A stretch of 64,000 nucleotides of DNA. Origin: Nocardia fluminea. GTDB lineage: Bacteria; Actinomycetota; Actinomycetes; Mycobacteriales; Mycobacteriaceae. A program made the translations under genes and the position numbers. The stretch's first letter is position 1. Every line of letters starts with the position of its first letter. Under the pieces are notes generated by a model. It ran no database searches and had not been told where the DNA came from. It saw only the letters and a list, made by a program, of their open reading frames with translations. The stretch covers positions 4,464,001-4,528,000 of the forward strand of contig NZ_PJMW01000002.1 in assembly GCF_002846365.1 (NCBI RefSeq), in the 5' to 3' direction. Positions 35,601 to 43,994 of this stretch are shown here, one piece after another.

Positions 35601-36824
35601 TCAACGGAGTCGGACTCCGCCGTGCGTGACGGTCATGGCGTCGATGCCACGCAGGTTCACATTGGGCCGGTAGCGCAGCGATCCCGGGACGAGCACCGGG
35701 TCGATGACCCGCCCGGCGAAGGCGGACAGCGCCGCGGCGCCCTCGGCCCGGCCCAGCGCCGCGGCGAGGCAGAAGTGCGCCCCGGCCGAGAAGGCGAGGT
35801 GGTCGGCCGCGCCGCGGGCCACATCGAAGCGGTCGGCGTCGGGGTAGTGCCCGGGATCGCGGTTGGCCGCGGCGAGCAGCACCAGCATCGCGGTGCCGGG
35901 GCTGATCGCGGTGCCGCTCACCTCCATGTCGCGCGTGGCGATCCGCATCACGAACTGGATCGGGGCGTCGTAGCGCAGCACCTCGTCGGCGGCACTGATC
36001 CCCAATTCCGGGTCGGCGGCCAGGATCTCGCGCTGCTGCGGGTGCTGGAGCAGCGCGAGCACACCGTTGGCGATGAGGTTGGCCGTGGTCTCGTGACCGG
36101 CGACCATCAGCAGTACACAGGTGGCCAGCAGCTCGCCCTCACTGAGCACTTCGCCCTCCTCCTCGACCTCGATGAGCCGCGAGAGCAGGTCGTCGCCGAG
36201 GTTGCCGCGCCTGCGGGCGATCAGGTTGACCAGGTAGTTCATCAGCTCGTTGCGCGCGCCTTCGGCGTCGTCGAGATCGTCGTTGTGCACGACGAGGTTG
36301 AAGTCGAGGACGCGGCCCAGCCTGCGGGCGGCGGGTTCGAAGTCGCCGAACTCCTCGACGGGGATTCCGAGCAGGGCGCACATGATCCGCACCGGCAGGG
36401 GCAGCGCGAATTCGGAGATCACGTCGAATTCGCTCTTGCTCGCGATCTGCTCGACGAGTTCGTCCACGATGGAGTGGATCTGCGGCTGTGAGGCCCGGAT
36501 GACTCTGGGGGTGAAGGCTTTCGAGACGAGCCGGCGAATGCGGGTGTGCGCGGGCGGATCGAGGAACAGCAGAGACTCCGGCCGTTGCGGGTGATCCTTG
36601 CCGAGGCGGGAAAGCTTCGGGTCGTTACGCACCGACGGGTCACGCAGCACCTGCTGGCAATCGGCGTAGTTGGCGATGATCACGAGATCGCCGCCTTTGG
36701 TGACCAACGGGGACTCGGTGCGCAGGGCGCGGTGGACGGGGTACGGATCGGGTCGGGTATCGGGAGCGAACAGTTCGGCCAGAGTCGACTCGGCGTCGTG
36801 CTGGCTGGCAACCGTGGTCGTCAT
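35601..36824 (-). CDS. Cytochrome P450
   Basis: The 407-aa P450 shows the I-helix oxygen-activation motif AGHETT, the K-helix DEVLRYDAP and the heme loop FSAGAHFCLA with ligand Cys352. The heme loop departs from the usual FGxGxHxCxG: Ser replaces the first Gly and Ala the last. Length and sequence style (MRIATRDMEV, AAANRDP) match soluble bacterial class I P450s. It is related to the P450 at 62068-63276, for example in TRIRRLVSKAFTPR. It probably oxidises the product of this lipid locus. It diverges from the LysR gene. Confidence 0.9.
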   Translation of the reverse strand: MTTTVASQHDAESTLAELFAPDTRPDPYPVHRALRTESPLVTKGGDLVIIANYADCQQVLRDPSVRNDPKLSRLGKDHPQRPESLLFLDPPAHTRIRRLVSKAFTPRVIRASQPQIHSIVDELVEQIASKSEFDVISEFALPLPVRIMCALLGIPVEEFGDFEPAARRLGRVLDFNLVVHNDDLDDAEGARNELMNYLVNLIARRRGNLGDDLLSRLIEVEEEGEVLSEGELLATCVLLMVAGHETTANLIANGVLALLQHPQQREILAADPELGISAADEVLRYDAPIQFVMRIATRDMEVSGTAISPGTAMLVLLAAANRDPGHYPDADRFDVARGAADHLAFSAGAHFCLAAALGRAEGAAALSAFAGRVIDPVLVPGSLRYRPNVNLRGIDAMTVTHGGVRLR

Positions 36825-37196
36825 TTTCTGGGCTCCTTCGAAAAGCGGCGTCGAAATTACTTCGCCTGCACCGGATAAAAGTGTTCCACCCCGGTGTCAT
36901 GGGCGACAACGTGGAACGCATTATGGATCAATTGCGGTACGAAATGGATCGCCCTGTCAAGACGGCGATCATCGGGTTTTACCGGGTCAGCGATTCGAGT
37001 ACTGAATCGACCGTGTTCACGGCGCTGTTCCCGGCGCGTGTCCCCGCGAGGCGGGGCGGACACGCCGTGGGGTCGGCAGGAATTCGGTCTCTGCTCATCT
37101 GAGATTCACGGTCGCGTTCCCCGATGACGTGCGGTGCCGCTATACAAGGTGCATATCTCGGACGAGTCACGTACCTGATCACGCGAGGCGCGCACT
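36825..37196. promoter_or_regulatory. P450/LysR divergent region with three inverted repeats
   Basis: No gene is seen here. Three dyads stand out: GTTCCAC (36883-36889) with GTGGAAC (36911-36917); CGATTC (36991-36996) with GAATCG (37004-37009) around an AGTACT core; and CCCCGC (37042-37047) with GCGGGG (37051-37056), flanked by GTGT/ACAC. ATGGATC is also repeated 22 bases apart (about 36923 and 36945). LysR proteins bind dyads between their own gene and a divergent target, so the second dyad is the best operator candidate. Confidence 0.5.
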
Positions 37197-38135
37197 ATGG
37201 AGACACGGCATATCGAGGCATTTCTTGCCATCGCTGACGAACTGCACTTCGGAAGGGCGGCCGCCAGGCTCCACCTCACGCAACCGTCACTCAGCCAGCA
37301 GCTCAAGCGCCTGGAACGCCATCTCGGCGTCGAACTGGTGTCGCGGACGTCGCGGGTGGTGCAGCTGACCCCCGCGGGTGAGGCGTTCCGCGCCGACGCG
37401 CGACGGATTCTCGGGGAGGTGCACTCGGCGACCAACACCGTCCGCGACATCGCGGCCGGCCGGATGGGCAAGATCAACATCGGCTTCAACGGCCGGGCCG
37501 GGCAGCTCATCATGCCCAGGTCACTGGCCCAATTGCACGCGCACTATCCCAATATCACCACCAAACTCAGCTCGGGTCGCTCCGGGCCGCAGCTCACCGC
37601 TCTCACCCGCGGGGAGCTCGATGTCGGACTGCTCTACGGCGGCGCGTCCAACGGCGGGTCGGTGCTGTCGCGGTGTCTGCTGCAGATGCGCATCGGCGCG
37701 CTGGTCGGGCAGGGGCACCGGTGGGCGGACCGGTCCTCGATCTCGATCCGGGAACTGGCCGAGACGCCGTGCGTGCTGTTCAACCGTGAGGTGAGCCCGG
37801 CGATGTACGACGCCATCATGACCGCGGGCGAGCGGGCGGGCGCGTTCCCGAAGGTCGCCGAGTACATGAACGATTCGGTGGCCACCGAGATCACGGTGGC
37901 GGCTCGCCGGTATGTGGGGTTCGCGTCGTTCATCAGCATGGACGAGCCGCGGCCGATGGGTTTGAAGGTGGTTCCCCTCGTCGATCCGGAACCGGTGGTG
38001 GAATTACAGGTGGCTTGGCGCGTCGACAGTCCCAACGAAGTGGTTCAGGTATTCCTGGACAGCCTCGATTCGACCAGGAATTTCCTGCAATCCACTATCC
38101 GTGGCAAGGTGTACGGGGAGCCACTGGCGAGTTGA
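37197..38135 (+). CDS. LysR-family transcriptional regulator
   Basis: The 312-aa protein has the N-terminal winged HTH (1-60; LHFGRAAARLHLTQPSLSQQ) and a C-terminal periplasmic-binding-protein-like effector domain (90-300; GKINIGFNGRAG, ELDVGLLYGG). It is the only transcription factor seen between 26 kb and the right edge, and it is divergent to a P450 gene of the locus. It is the prime candidate for pathway control. Confidence 0.9.
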   Translation: METRHIEAFLAIADELHFGRAAARLHLTQPSLSQQLKRLERHLGVELVSRTSRVVQLTPAGEAFRADARRILGEVHSATNTVRDIAAGRMGKINIGFNGRAGQLIMPRSLAQLHAHYPNITTKLSSGRSGPQLTALTRGELDVGLLYGGASNGGSVLSRCLLQMRIGALVGQGHRWADRSSISIRELAETPCVLFNREVSPAMYDAIMTAGERAGAFPKVAEYMNDSVATEITVAARRYVGFASFISMDEPRPMGLKVVPLVDPEPVVELQVAWRVDSPNEVVQVFLDSLDSTRNFLQSTIRGKVYGEPLAS

Positions 38136-38204
38136 TTGCCATTCGGTCGATTGAGATCGGCAATGGAAATCCGAATCGGCAGGCGCAGATGGTGCAATTA
38201 ATTC

Positions 38205-38726
38205 ATGGCACCTGAACTGAAAACATCGGCCACCCTCGGTTCGGTATTCGAGGCGATCGATCCGGATAATCCCGACTTCTTGCACCTGCAGCGAATCGTG
38301 AGCAAGTTGGTCCCTTTCGGCACCCACGCCGGGACCGAGATCACCGAAATCGGTCCGCACCGCGCGATCGTGGAAATTCCCGACGAGCCCTACGTCCTCA
38401 ACCATCTGCGTACCGTGCACGCGGGCGCGCAGTTCCTGGCCGCCGATATCGCCGGCGCGTGCGCCTTCGTCGGCGCGCTGGCGTCGCGGTTGTCGGCCAT
38501 CGACACCTTGGTGCTGCGTGACGCTCGGCTGTCGTTCCGCAAGCCCGCCCTCGGCCGGATCCGGGCGATCGGGGTCATCGACCCGAGCGATGTCGCGACG
38601 GTGCTGGCGGCCGAGGGTGGCCGGCGACTGGATGTGGACGCGCGGGCGCTGATGTACGACACCGCGGGTGTGCTGGTCGGCAAGGTCGCGCTCGACTACG
38701 TGTGCACGCTGGCTCCGGAGGCGTGA
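38205..38726 (+). CDS. Hotdog-fold thioesterase, DUF4442/PaaI-like
   Basis: The 173-aa hotdog protein has VEIPDEPYVLNHLRTVHAGA (the NHxGTVHAG-type active-site helix) and KVALDYVCTLAPEA at the end. The family includes acyl-CoA and acyl-ACP thioesterases. It is paralogous to the 176-aa protein at 43250-43780. Its stop shares one base with the next ATG, linking it to the alpha/beta hydrolase. Hydrolytic release or editing of acyl chains is likely. Confidence 0.75.
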   Translation: MAPELKTSATLGSVFEAIDPDNPDFLHLQRIVSKLVPFGTHAGTEITEIGPHRAIVEIPDEPYVLNHLRTVHAGAQFLAADIAGACAFVGALASRLSAIDTLVLRDARLSFRKPALGRIRAIGVIDPSDVATVLAAEGGRRLDVDARALMYDTAGVLVGKVALDYVCTLAPEA

Positions 38727-39604
38727 TGAGCGAGCAACGCACCGAGATCGCGGGGCTGGAATCGACCACCGTCGCCACCCCCGACGGCGCCACCCTGGCG
38801 GTACGTCTGCTGCCGCAGGCCGATCCGGCCGCGCCGGTGGTGCTGGTCCTGCCTGCCATGGCCATCAAGGCCAAGTACTACCTGCCGCTGGTCAAGGCCC
38901 TGCACGCGGCCGGACTCACGGCCGCCGTCCTCGATCTGCGCGCGCAGGGCGACAGCTTGCCCGCGCTGGGGGAAGGTCCCGGGTTCGGTTATCGCGAGCT
39001 GATCGAGGTCGACCTGCCCGCCGTGGCGGACGCGCTGCGCGAGCGGTTCCCACAGGCGCCGCTGCACCTGTTCGGGCACAGCCTCGGCGGACAGCTCGCG
39101 TTGCTGTTCGCGGCGGCCGAACCGGATCGGGTCGCGAGCGTCACGACGATCGGCACCGGTTCGGTGTACTGGTGGTCGTTCGAACCGCGCCGGCGCCTCG
39201 AGGTGCTGGCGCGCGGACTGTCGGTCGGCGCGGTCACCCGGCTGCGCGGCCGATGGACCGGCGGTGGCGGCATCGGGCCGATGACGGCCGGCGTGATGAT
39301 CGACTGGGCTCGCCACCTGCGGACCGGCGGTTACCGGCCCACCGGCAGCACCCGCGACTACGACCGGATGCTGCGCGAATTCACGCTGCCGGTGCTGCTC
39401 ATCTCGCTCGACGGCGACCCGCTCGGCCCCGAGTCCACGGTGCGATTCCTGAGCAAGCGGATGGGCGCTGCGCAGCAGCACCGCTGGCACATCGACCGGA
39501 CCTCGGGCTTCACTCACATCGGCCACGCGTCCTGGGTGAAGGACAGCGAACTCGTCGCGCCCGCGGTCGCGGCGTGGGTTGTCGAAGGCCGACCGCCCCG
39601 GTAG
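38726..39604 (+). CDS. Alpha/beta hydrolase
   Basis: The 292-aa product has the nucleophile elbow GHSLGG (Ser119), an oxyanion region VLPAMAIKAKYY, and a likely catalytic His in FTHIGHASW near the C-terminus. It resembles serine-aminopeptidase-like/monoacylglycerol-lipase-like cytosolic hydrolases. It lies in an operon with the DUF4442 thioesterase, upstream of pfaD, suggesting ester or thioester cleavage in lipid processing. The precise substrate is unknown. Confidence 0.8.
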   Translation: MSEQRTEIAGLESTTVATPDGATLAVRLLPQADPAAPVVLVLPAMAIKAKYYLPLVKALHAAGLTAAVLDLRAQGDSLPALGEGPGFGYRELIEVDLPAVADALRERFPQAPLHLFGHSLGGQLALLFAAAEPDRVASVTTIGTGSVYWWSFEPRRRLEVLARGLSVGAVTRLRGRWTGGGGIGPMTAGVMIDWARHLRTGGYRPTGSTRDYDRMLREFTLPVLLISLDGDPLGPESTVRFLSKRMGAAQQHRWHIDRTSGFTHIGHASWVKDSELVAPAVAAWVVEGRPPR

Positions 39605-39785
39605 CGATGGCTGATCCGCGCGACACCGAAGAACGACGTCCTCGATAGCGAAGTCCGATCGCTCAGCGATGGTCGGCCGACTCGATAGCGATGGCTGACC
39701 GCCTCGCCTCTGGACGGCCGGCCACTCCGAGCGCCGACACGCGTCCTTCGCGGCGCCGACCGTTCGTGGCACCTCTCGATAGCGA
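39602..39785. repeat. Interspersed short repeats between hydrolase and pfaD-like gene
   Basis: CTCGATAGCGA occurs three times (39641-39651, 39681-39691, 39775-39785). TAGCGATGGCTGA occurs twice (39602-39614, 39686-39698), with a further partial copy CAGCGATGG near 39664. All lie within 215 bases of the pfaD-like start, which suggests multiple binding sites for one factor or an expanded repeat. Confidence 0.6.
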
Positions 39786-39819
39786 CCTCTGCCCCCGGGC
39801 TTTCAGAAGGATTGGCACA

Positions 39820-41400
39820 GTGACGATTTCCCTTGCACCCCCGGCGCTCGCCAGGGACGACAACTCCATCTACCGTGCGCTGTCGGAATTGGACAAGCCG
39901 GTGTTCGTGGTCCGTGACGATCGCGGTGTCGCGGTGACCACCGACGCAGGCGCCGCTCGCGGTGCGCGAGTGCTGGCAGCGGCTCCCGCGCTGCGGCCGG
40001 AAACGCTGGGCAACAACGAGTTCCGGCAGACCCACGGCGTGAACTTCGCCTACCACGCCGGTGCGATGGCCAACGGGATCGCCTCGGCCGCGATGGTGGT
40101 CGCGATGGCGCGCACCGGTTTGCTCGCCTCGTTCGGCGCCGCCGGTGTGCTGCCGGCCCGGATCGACGAGGCGCTGGCCACGATCGCGCGTGAGGCGCCG
40201 GGAAAGCCCTTCGCCTGCAACCTGATCCACAGCCCGAGTGAGAACGCGCTGGAGCGGGCGATCGTCGATGCCTGCCTGCGCCACGAGGTGCGCTGTGTGG
40301 AGGCGTCGGCCTTCCTGGACCTGACCCCGCAGGTGGTGCGCTACCGGCTGGCGGGCCTGCATCGTGACCCGAACGGTCAGGTGATCGCCCGGAACCGGGT
40401 GATCGCCAAGGTATCTCGCGCCGAGGTCGCCGAACTGTTCCTGCGCCCGGCGCCGGAGCACCTGGTGCGCGGGCTGCTCGACGCGGGGGAGATCACCGCC
40501 GAGCAGGCGCAGCTGGCGGCATCGGTCCCGATGGCCGACGACATCACCGGGGAAGCGGACTCCGGTGGTCACACCGACCGCCGTCCGCTCGTGGTGCTGT
40601 TGCCGTCGCTGCTGGCGGTGCGCGAGCGGATCCAGCGCGAATACGGTTTCGCGCAGCGGGTCCGGGTGGGGGCGGCCGGTGGTATCGGCACCCCGGCGGC
40701 CGCCGCGGCCGCCTTCGCGATGGGTGCCTCCTACGTGGTCACCGGGTCGGTCAATCAGGCCACTGTCGAGGCGGCGCAGTCCGAGACGGCGAAGCGGCTG
40801 CTCGCCGCGGCGGGCGTCGCCGACACCACCATGGCGCCCTCCTCGGACATGTTCGAACTCGGCGTCGACGTGCAGGTGCTCCAACGCGGCACGATGTTCG
40901 CGAGCCGGGCGCGGCGGCTCTACGACACCTATCGGCGCTACGACGGTATCGCGGCGATCCCCGCCGCCGAACGCGCCGAGATCGAGCAGCGGATCCTGGC
41001 TCGCTCCTTCGACGAGGTGTGGAACGACTGCCTCGGCTACTTCCGTGAGCGTGACCCCGAGCAGATCGAGCGCGCCGAGGGGAACCCGAAACGCCGGATG
41101 GCACTGATCTTCCGGTGGTATCTGGGCCGGTCCTCCGGCTGGAGCACGGCCGCGACACCCGACCGGACCCTCGACTATCAGATCTGGTGCGGGCCCGCGA
41201 TGGGCGCGTTCAACGACTGGGTCGCCGGCACCTATCTGGCCGCCCCGGCGAACCGCCACGTCGCCGAGGTCGGGTTGCAGATCATGCACGGTGCGGCGTT
41301 CGCCACCCGCGTGAGCCAGTTGCGCGCGGCGGGCGTGCGGCTGCCGGGCCGCTGCTCGACCTATGTTCCTGCCCCGCTCACCAGCATCGAGTCACGATGA
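39820..41400 (+). CDS. pfaD: PfaD-family FMN-dependent enoyl reductase
   Basis: The 526-aa enzyme matches PfaD, the trans-acting enoyl reductase of polyunsaturated-fatty-acid synthases. Features include GVNFAYHAGAMANGIASAAM, LLASFGAAGVLP, NLIHSPSENALERAIVDACL, the FMN phosphate-binding RVGAAGGIGTPAAAAAAFAM and the typical C-terminal QIWCGPAMGAFNDWVAGTYL. It reduces enoyl-ACP intermediates held on the PfaA-like synthase. GTG 39820 is preferred because AGAAGG precedes it by nine bases. Its stop overlaps the first possible ATG of the ligase gene. The small repeats just upstream may control it. Confidence 0.9.
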   Translation: MTISLAPPALARDDNSIYRALSELDKPVFVVRDDRGVAVTTDAGAARGARVLAAAPALRPETLGNNEFRQTHGVNFAYHAGAMANGIASAAMVVAMARTGLLASFGAAGVLPARIDEALATIAREAPGKPFACNLIHSPSENALERAIVDACLRHEVRCVEASAFLDLTPQVVRYRLAGLHRDPNGQVIARNRVIAKVSRAEVAELFLRPAPEHLVRGLLDAGEITAEQAQLAASVPMADDITGEADSGGHTDRRPLVVLLPSLLAVRERIQREYGFAQRVRVGAAGGIGTPAAAAAAFAMGASYVVTGSVNQATVEAAQSETAKRLLAAAGVADTTMAPSSDMFELGVDVQVLQRGTMFASRARRLYDTYRRYDGIAAIPAAERAEIEQRILARSFDEVWNDCLGYFRERDPEQIERAEGNPKRRMALIFRWYLGRSSGWSTAATPDRTLDYQIWCGPAMGAFNDWVAGTYLAAPANRHVAEVGLQIMHGAAFATRVSQLRAAGVRLPGRCSTYVPAPLTSIESR

Positions 41401-43253
41401 GTAGCGCGGTGCAGGGAGGTAGCGCCGTGCAAAATGACAGCGCCGTGCAAAATGACAGCGCCGTGCAAGATGGCAGCGCCGTGCGGGGACCGCGGGTCGC
41501 GCAGGAATACAGTGTCGCGCCACTGGTCACGATGGCCGATGACGACAACTTGGCCAATGTGGTGTTCCGCAAGGCAGCGGCTGATCCGTCGGCCGTGGTG
41601 TTCAGCCGTAAGACGGTCGAGGGCTGGCTCGACGTCGACTACGACGAGTTCGCGCGACTCGTTCTCGGACTCGCGAAAGGCTTGTTGGCCAACGAGATAA
41701 GCGTAGGCGATCGGGTGCTGATCCTCGGCGGAACCAGTTTCGAGTGGTCGGCGGCGGATTTCGCCGTGCTGAGCGTCGGCGCGGTCGCGGTGCCGGTGTA
41801 TCCGACGTCGTCGGCCGAGCAGATCCAGCACATCGTGGCCGATGCAGGCCCCAGCGCGTGTTTCGTGGAGACGGCCGAACAGTGCGACCTGATCGGTGCG
41901 GCCGCGGGGGAGGATCTGCGCGGCCGGGCTTGGCTGCTCGGTTCGTCGTCGCCGGCGCTGATCGAGCAGGGCGAAGCGATCGCCGACGCCGAGGCCACCG
42001 AGCGTCGGCTGGCGGTACGCGCCGACGATGTGGCGACGATCGTCTACACCAGCGGCACGACGGGCGTCCCCAAGGGCTGCCTGCTCACGCACCGCAACAT
42101 CTACTCGGCGGCGGCGAACGTGGTCGAACTTCTCGACACCGTATTCCGGCGCACCCCCGCCGATCCCGCGTCGACGCTGCTGTTCCTCCCGCTCGCGCAC
42201 GTGTACGGGCGGGTCGTGCAGTTCGGCTGCGTGCTGGCGGGGGTCCGCACCGGTCTGGTCGCGACGCCCGCGCAACTGCCCGCCGAACTGCCGATCTTCC
42301 GGCCGACGTTCCTGATCGGCGTGCCGTACGTCCTGGAAAAGATCCGTAAGGCAGCACGTCAGGCGCTCGGCAGGGATCGGTACGACGCCGCGGAGACCGC
42401 GGCGATCGCCCTCGGCCACGCGCGCAGGCGCGGGCAGCAGCCTCCGGCGAGCGCGGTGATCGACGGGGAGATCGGCGAGCAGTGGCGGGGGATGCTGGGC
42501 GGGCGGCTCGAGCACATGGTCGCGGGTGGGGCGTCGCTGGAACCGTCGACGGCGGACTTCTTCACCGGAATCGGTGTGGAGATCATCGGCGCGTACGGCC
42601 TGACCGAGGCGTCGTCGACGGTCAGTATGAGTGCGCCGCACGCCAATCGGGCGGGTGCGGTCGGGCGGCCCGTGCCCGGCACGACCGTCGCGATCGCCGA
42701 CGACGGCGAGATCCTGGTCCGCGGCCCGCAGGTCTTCCCCGGGTACTGGCCCGACGGTGGCCATGCGGCCGAGAACTGGCTGGCCACCGGCGATCTCGGC
42801 CGGCTCGACGAGGACGGATTCCTGTTCATCACCGGCCGGGCCAAGGAGATCATCGTCACCAGCGGCGGCAAGAACGTGGCGCCCGCGCCGCTCGAGGACC
42901 GGGTTCGCCTGCACGCCTTGGTGAGCAATTGCATGCTCGTCGGCGAAGGGCGACCGTATGTGACCGCCTTGATCACCGTCGATCCGGTGGTGCTGGCTCG
43001 CTGGGCCGCGCAGCGGGGAGTGGACGTATCCACCGGGGTCCCGACCGAGGACGCCCGGTTGCTCGCGGAGATCTCCGCCGGGGTCGAGGCGGCGAACCGG
43101 CTCGTCTCCCGCGCGGAGTCGATTCGCCGGTTCGCCGTTCTCGCGGAGGACTTCTCGATGGAGAAGGGTCACCTGACGGCGTCGTTGCGGCTGCGTCGCG
43201 CGGCGATCGAAGCCGACTTCGGCCCCGTCATCGCCACGCTGTATCCGGACTAG
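41397..43253 (+). CDS. Long-chain acyl-CoA synthetase (AMP-forming)
   Basis: From ATG 41397 the product is 618 aa. It belongs to the long-chain FadD/FAA1-like class of ANL ligases: YTSGTTGVPKGCLLTHRN, the linker motif FLPLAHVYGR, IGAYGLTEASS, and a C-terminal RAKEIIVTSGGKNVAP. It activates long-chain fatty acids. The first 30 codons are five 18-base tandem repeats encoding SAVQxx. A consensus ribosome site (GGGAGGT) lies inside the first repeat, seven bases before GTG 41427, which may be the real start; the catalytic part begins near VAPLVTMADDDN. Its 3' end overlaps the convergent thioesterase gene by four bases. Confidence 0.85.
   Translation: MSSAVQGGSAVQNDSAVQNDSAVQDGSAVRGPRVAQEYSVAPLVTMADDDNLANVVFRKAAADPSAVVFSRKTVEGWLDVDYDEFARLVLGLAKGLLANEISVGDRVLILGGTSFEWSAADFAVLSVGAVAVPVYPTSSAEQIQHIVADAGPSACFVETAEQCDLIGAAAGEDLRGRAWLLGSSSPALIEQGEAIADAEATERRLAVRADDVATIVYTSGTTGVPKGCLLTHRNIYSAAANVVELLDTVFRRTPADPASTLLFLPLAHVYGRVVQFGCVLAGVRTGLVATPAQLPAELPIFRPTFLIGVPYVLEKIRKAARQALGRDRYDAAETAAIALGHARRRGQQPPASAVIDGEIGEQWRGMLGGRLEHMVAGGASLEPSTADFFTGIGVEIIGAYGLTEASSTVSMSAPHANRAGAVGRPVPGTTVAIADDGEILVRGPQVFPGYWPDGGHAAENWLATGDLGRLDEDGFLFITGRAKEIIVTSGGKNVAPAPLEDRVRLHALVSNCMLVGEGRPYVTALITVDPVVLARWAAQRGVDVSTGVPTEDARLLAEISAGVEAANRLVSRAESIRRFAVLAEDFSMEKGHLTASLRLRRAAIEADFGPVIATLYPD
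41403..41492 (+). repeat. Five 18-bp tandem repeats at the start of the ligase gene
   Basis: The units are 41403-41420, 41421-41438, 41439-41456, 41457-41474 and 41475-41492. The second and third are identical (AGCGCCGTGCAAAATGAC) and the others differ in a few bases. All are in frame and each contains a GTG that could initiate translation. Copy number change would keep the frame. Confidence 0.85.
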
Positions 43254-43780
43254 GCCGCGCCGAGCCAGCAGAAGTACTCGAGGTCGACCTTCGCGAGCAA
43301 GGCGCCGCTGTCATCGTGCAGCAGCGCCTTTCCGGTGAGATCGAACTGCTCCTCGGTCCCGCGCCCGACCACGTCGGCCAGGATCGGGGAGCTCACCGTG
43401 CCGCTGGCGCGGACACGGCCGCGCGCGGGCCGGAAGAAGGTGGCCCTGGTGCCGCGCAGCACGAAGGTCCGCACGTGCAGGATGCGCGGGGCGATGACAC
43501 CGGAGAACGCTCCGGCACAGGCGACTTCGGCGGCGAGGAACAGCGCGCCCGCGTGCACCGTACCCAGGTGATTGCTCATCGCCGGTGTCTCGGGGATCTC
43601 GGCTACCGCCGAGCCGGGTCCCAGCTCGGTCATGCGCACGCCCACCAGATTCACGAACGGGACGAGCGTGTCGACGGTCTTGCGGATCTGTTCGTAGTCC
43701 GGGGTCGCGGCACCGGTCATATTCGTCAGCCGAGCCTGCGCTGCGGCGATTCTGGGTGCCGGTTCATTTCCAGTTGGCAT
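43250..43780 (-). CDS. Hotdog-fold thioesterase, DUF4442/PaaI-like (second copy)
   Basis: The 176-aa paralogue of the protein at 38205-38726 shares AEIPETPAMSNHLGTVHAGA, the following LFLAAEVACAGAFSG and KVDLEYFCWL. The Asn-His and Thr-Val-His residues of the hotdog active-site helix are retained. It is transcribed toward the ligase gene and away from the flavoprotein gene, sharing an intergenic region with a strong palindrome. The likely role is cleaving acyl thioesters of the pathway. Confidence 0.75.
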   Translation of the reverse strand: MPTGNEPAPRIAAAQARLTNMTGAATPDYEQIRKTVDTLVPFVNLVGVRMTELGPGSAVAEIPETPAMSNHLGTVHAGALFLAAEVACAGAFSGVIAPRILHVRTFVLRGTRATFFRPARGRVRASGTVSSPILADVVGRGTEEQFDLTGKALLHDDSGALLAKVDLEYFCWLGAA

Positions 43781-43813
43781 GCCCCAATTAGCCCATATCG
43801 AACCGTTTTTCGT

Positions 43814-43844
43814 GATGAACGGAAGTTGAATTCAACTATTCATC
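43814..43844. promoter_or_regulatory. Nested palindrome in the thioesterase/flavoprotein divergent promoter
   Basis: AGTTGAATTCAACT (43824-43837) is a perfect 14-bp palindrome flanked by GATGAA (43814-43819) and TTCATC (43839-43844), also complementary but offset by three bases. It sits in an AT-rich gap between the divergent genes at 43780 and 43995, upstream of the PfaA-like operon. A second dyad, CCGATT/AATCGG, is near 43904-43917. This is the best operator candidate for the biosynthetic core. Confidence 0.6.
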
Positions 43845-43994
43845 CGCGCTGCCGTAGCGCTAATACTCGACACCATTGTTCTGGAACCTCTATTCATGTA
43901 ATCCGATTGGAAATCGGTCTGCGGATCGGATGGTTCGACTCCGTAAAATTGCAACCGGGGCCATAAGCGTTTCATTTACTGAGGAGTCACCCTG

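Noticed and set aside
41403..41492. Repeat block considered as a CRISPR array
   Set aside because: The units are contiguous 18-bp repeats without spacers and are in frame with the ligase gene.
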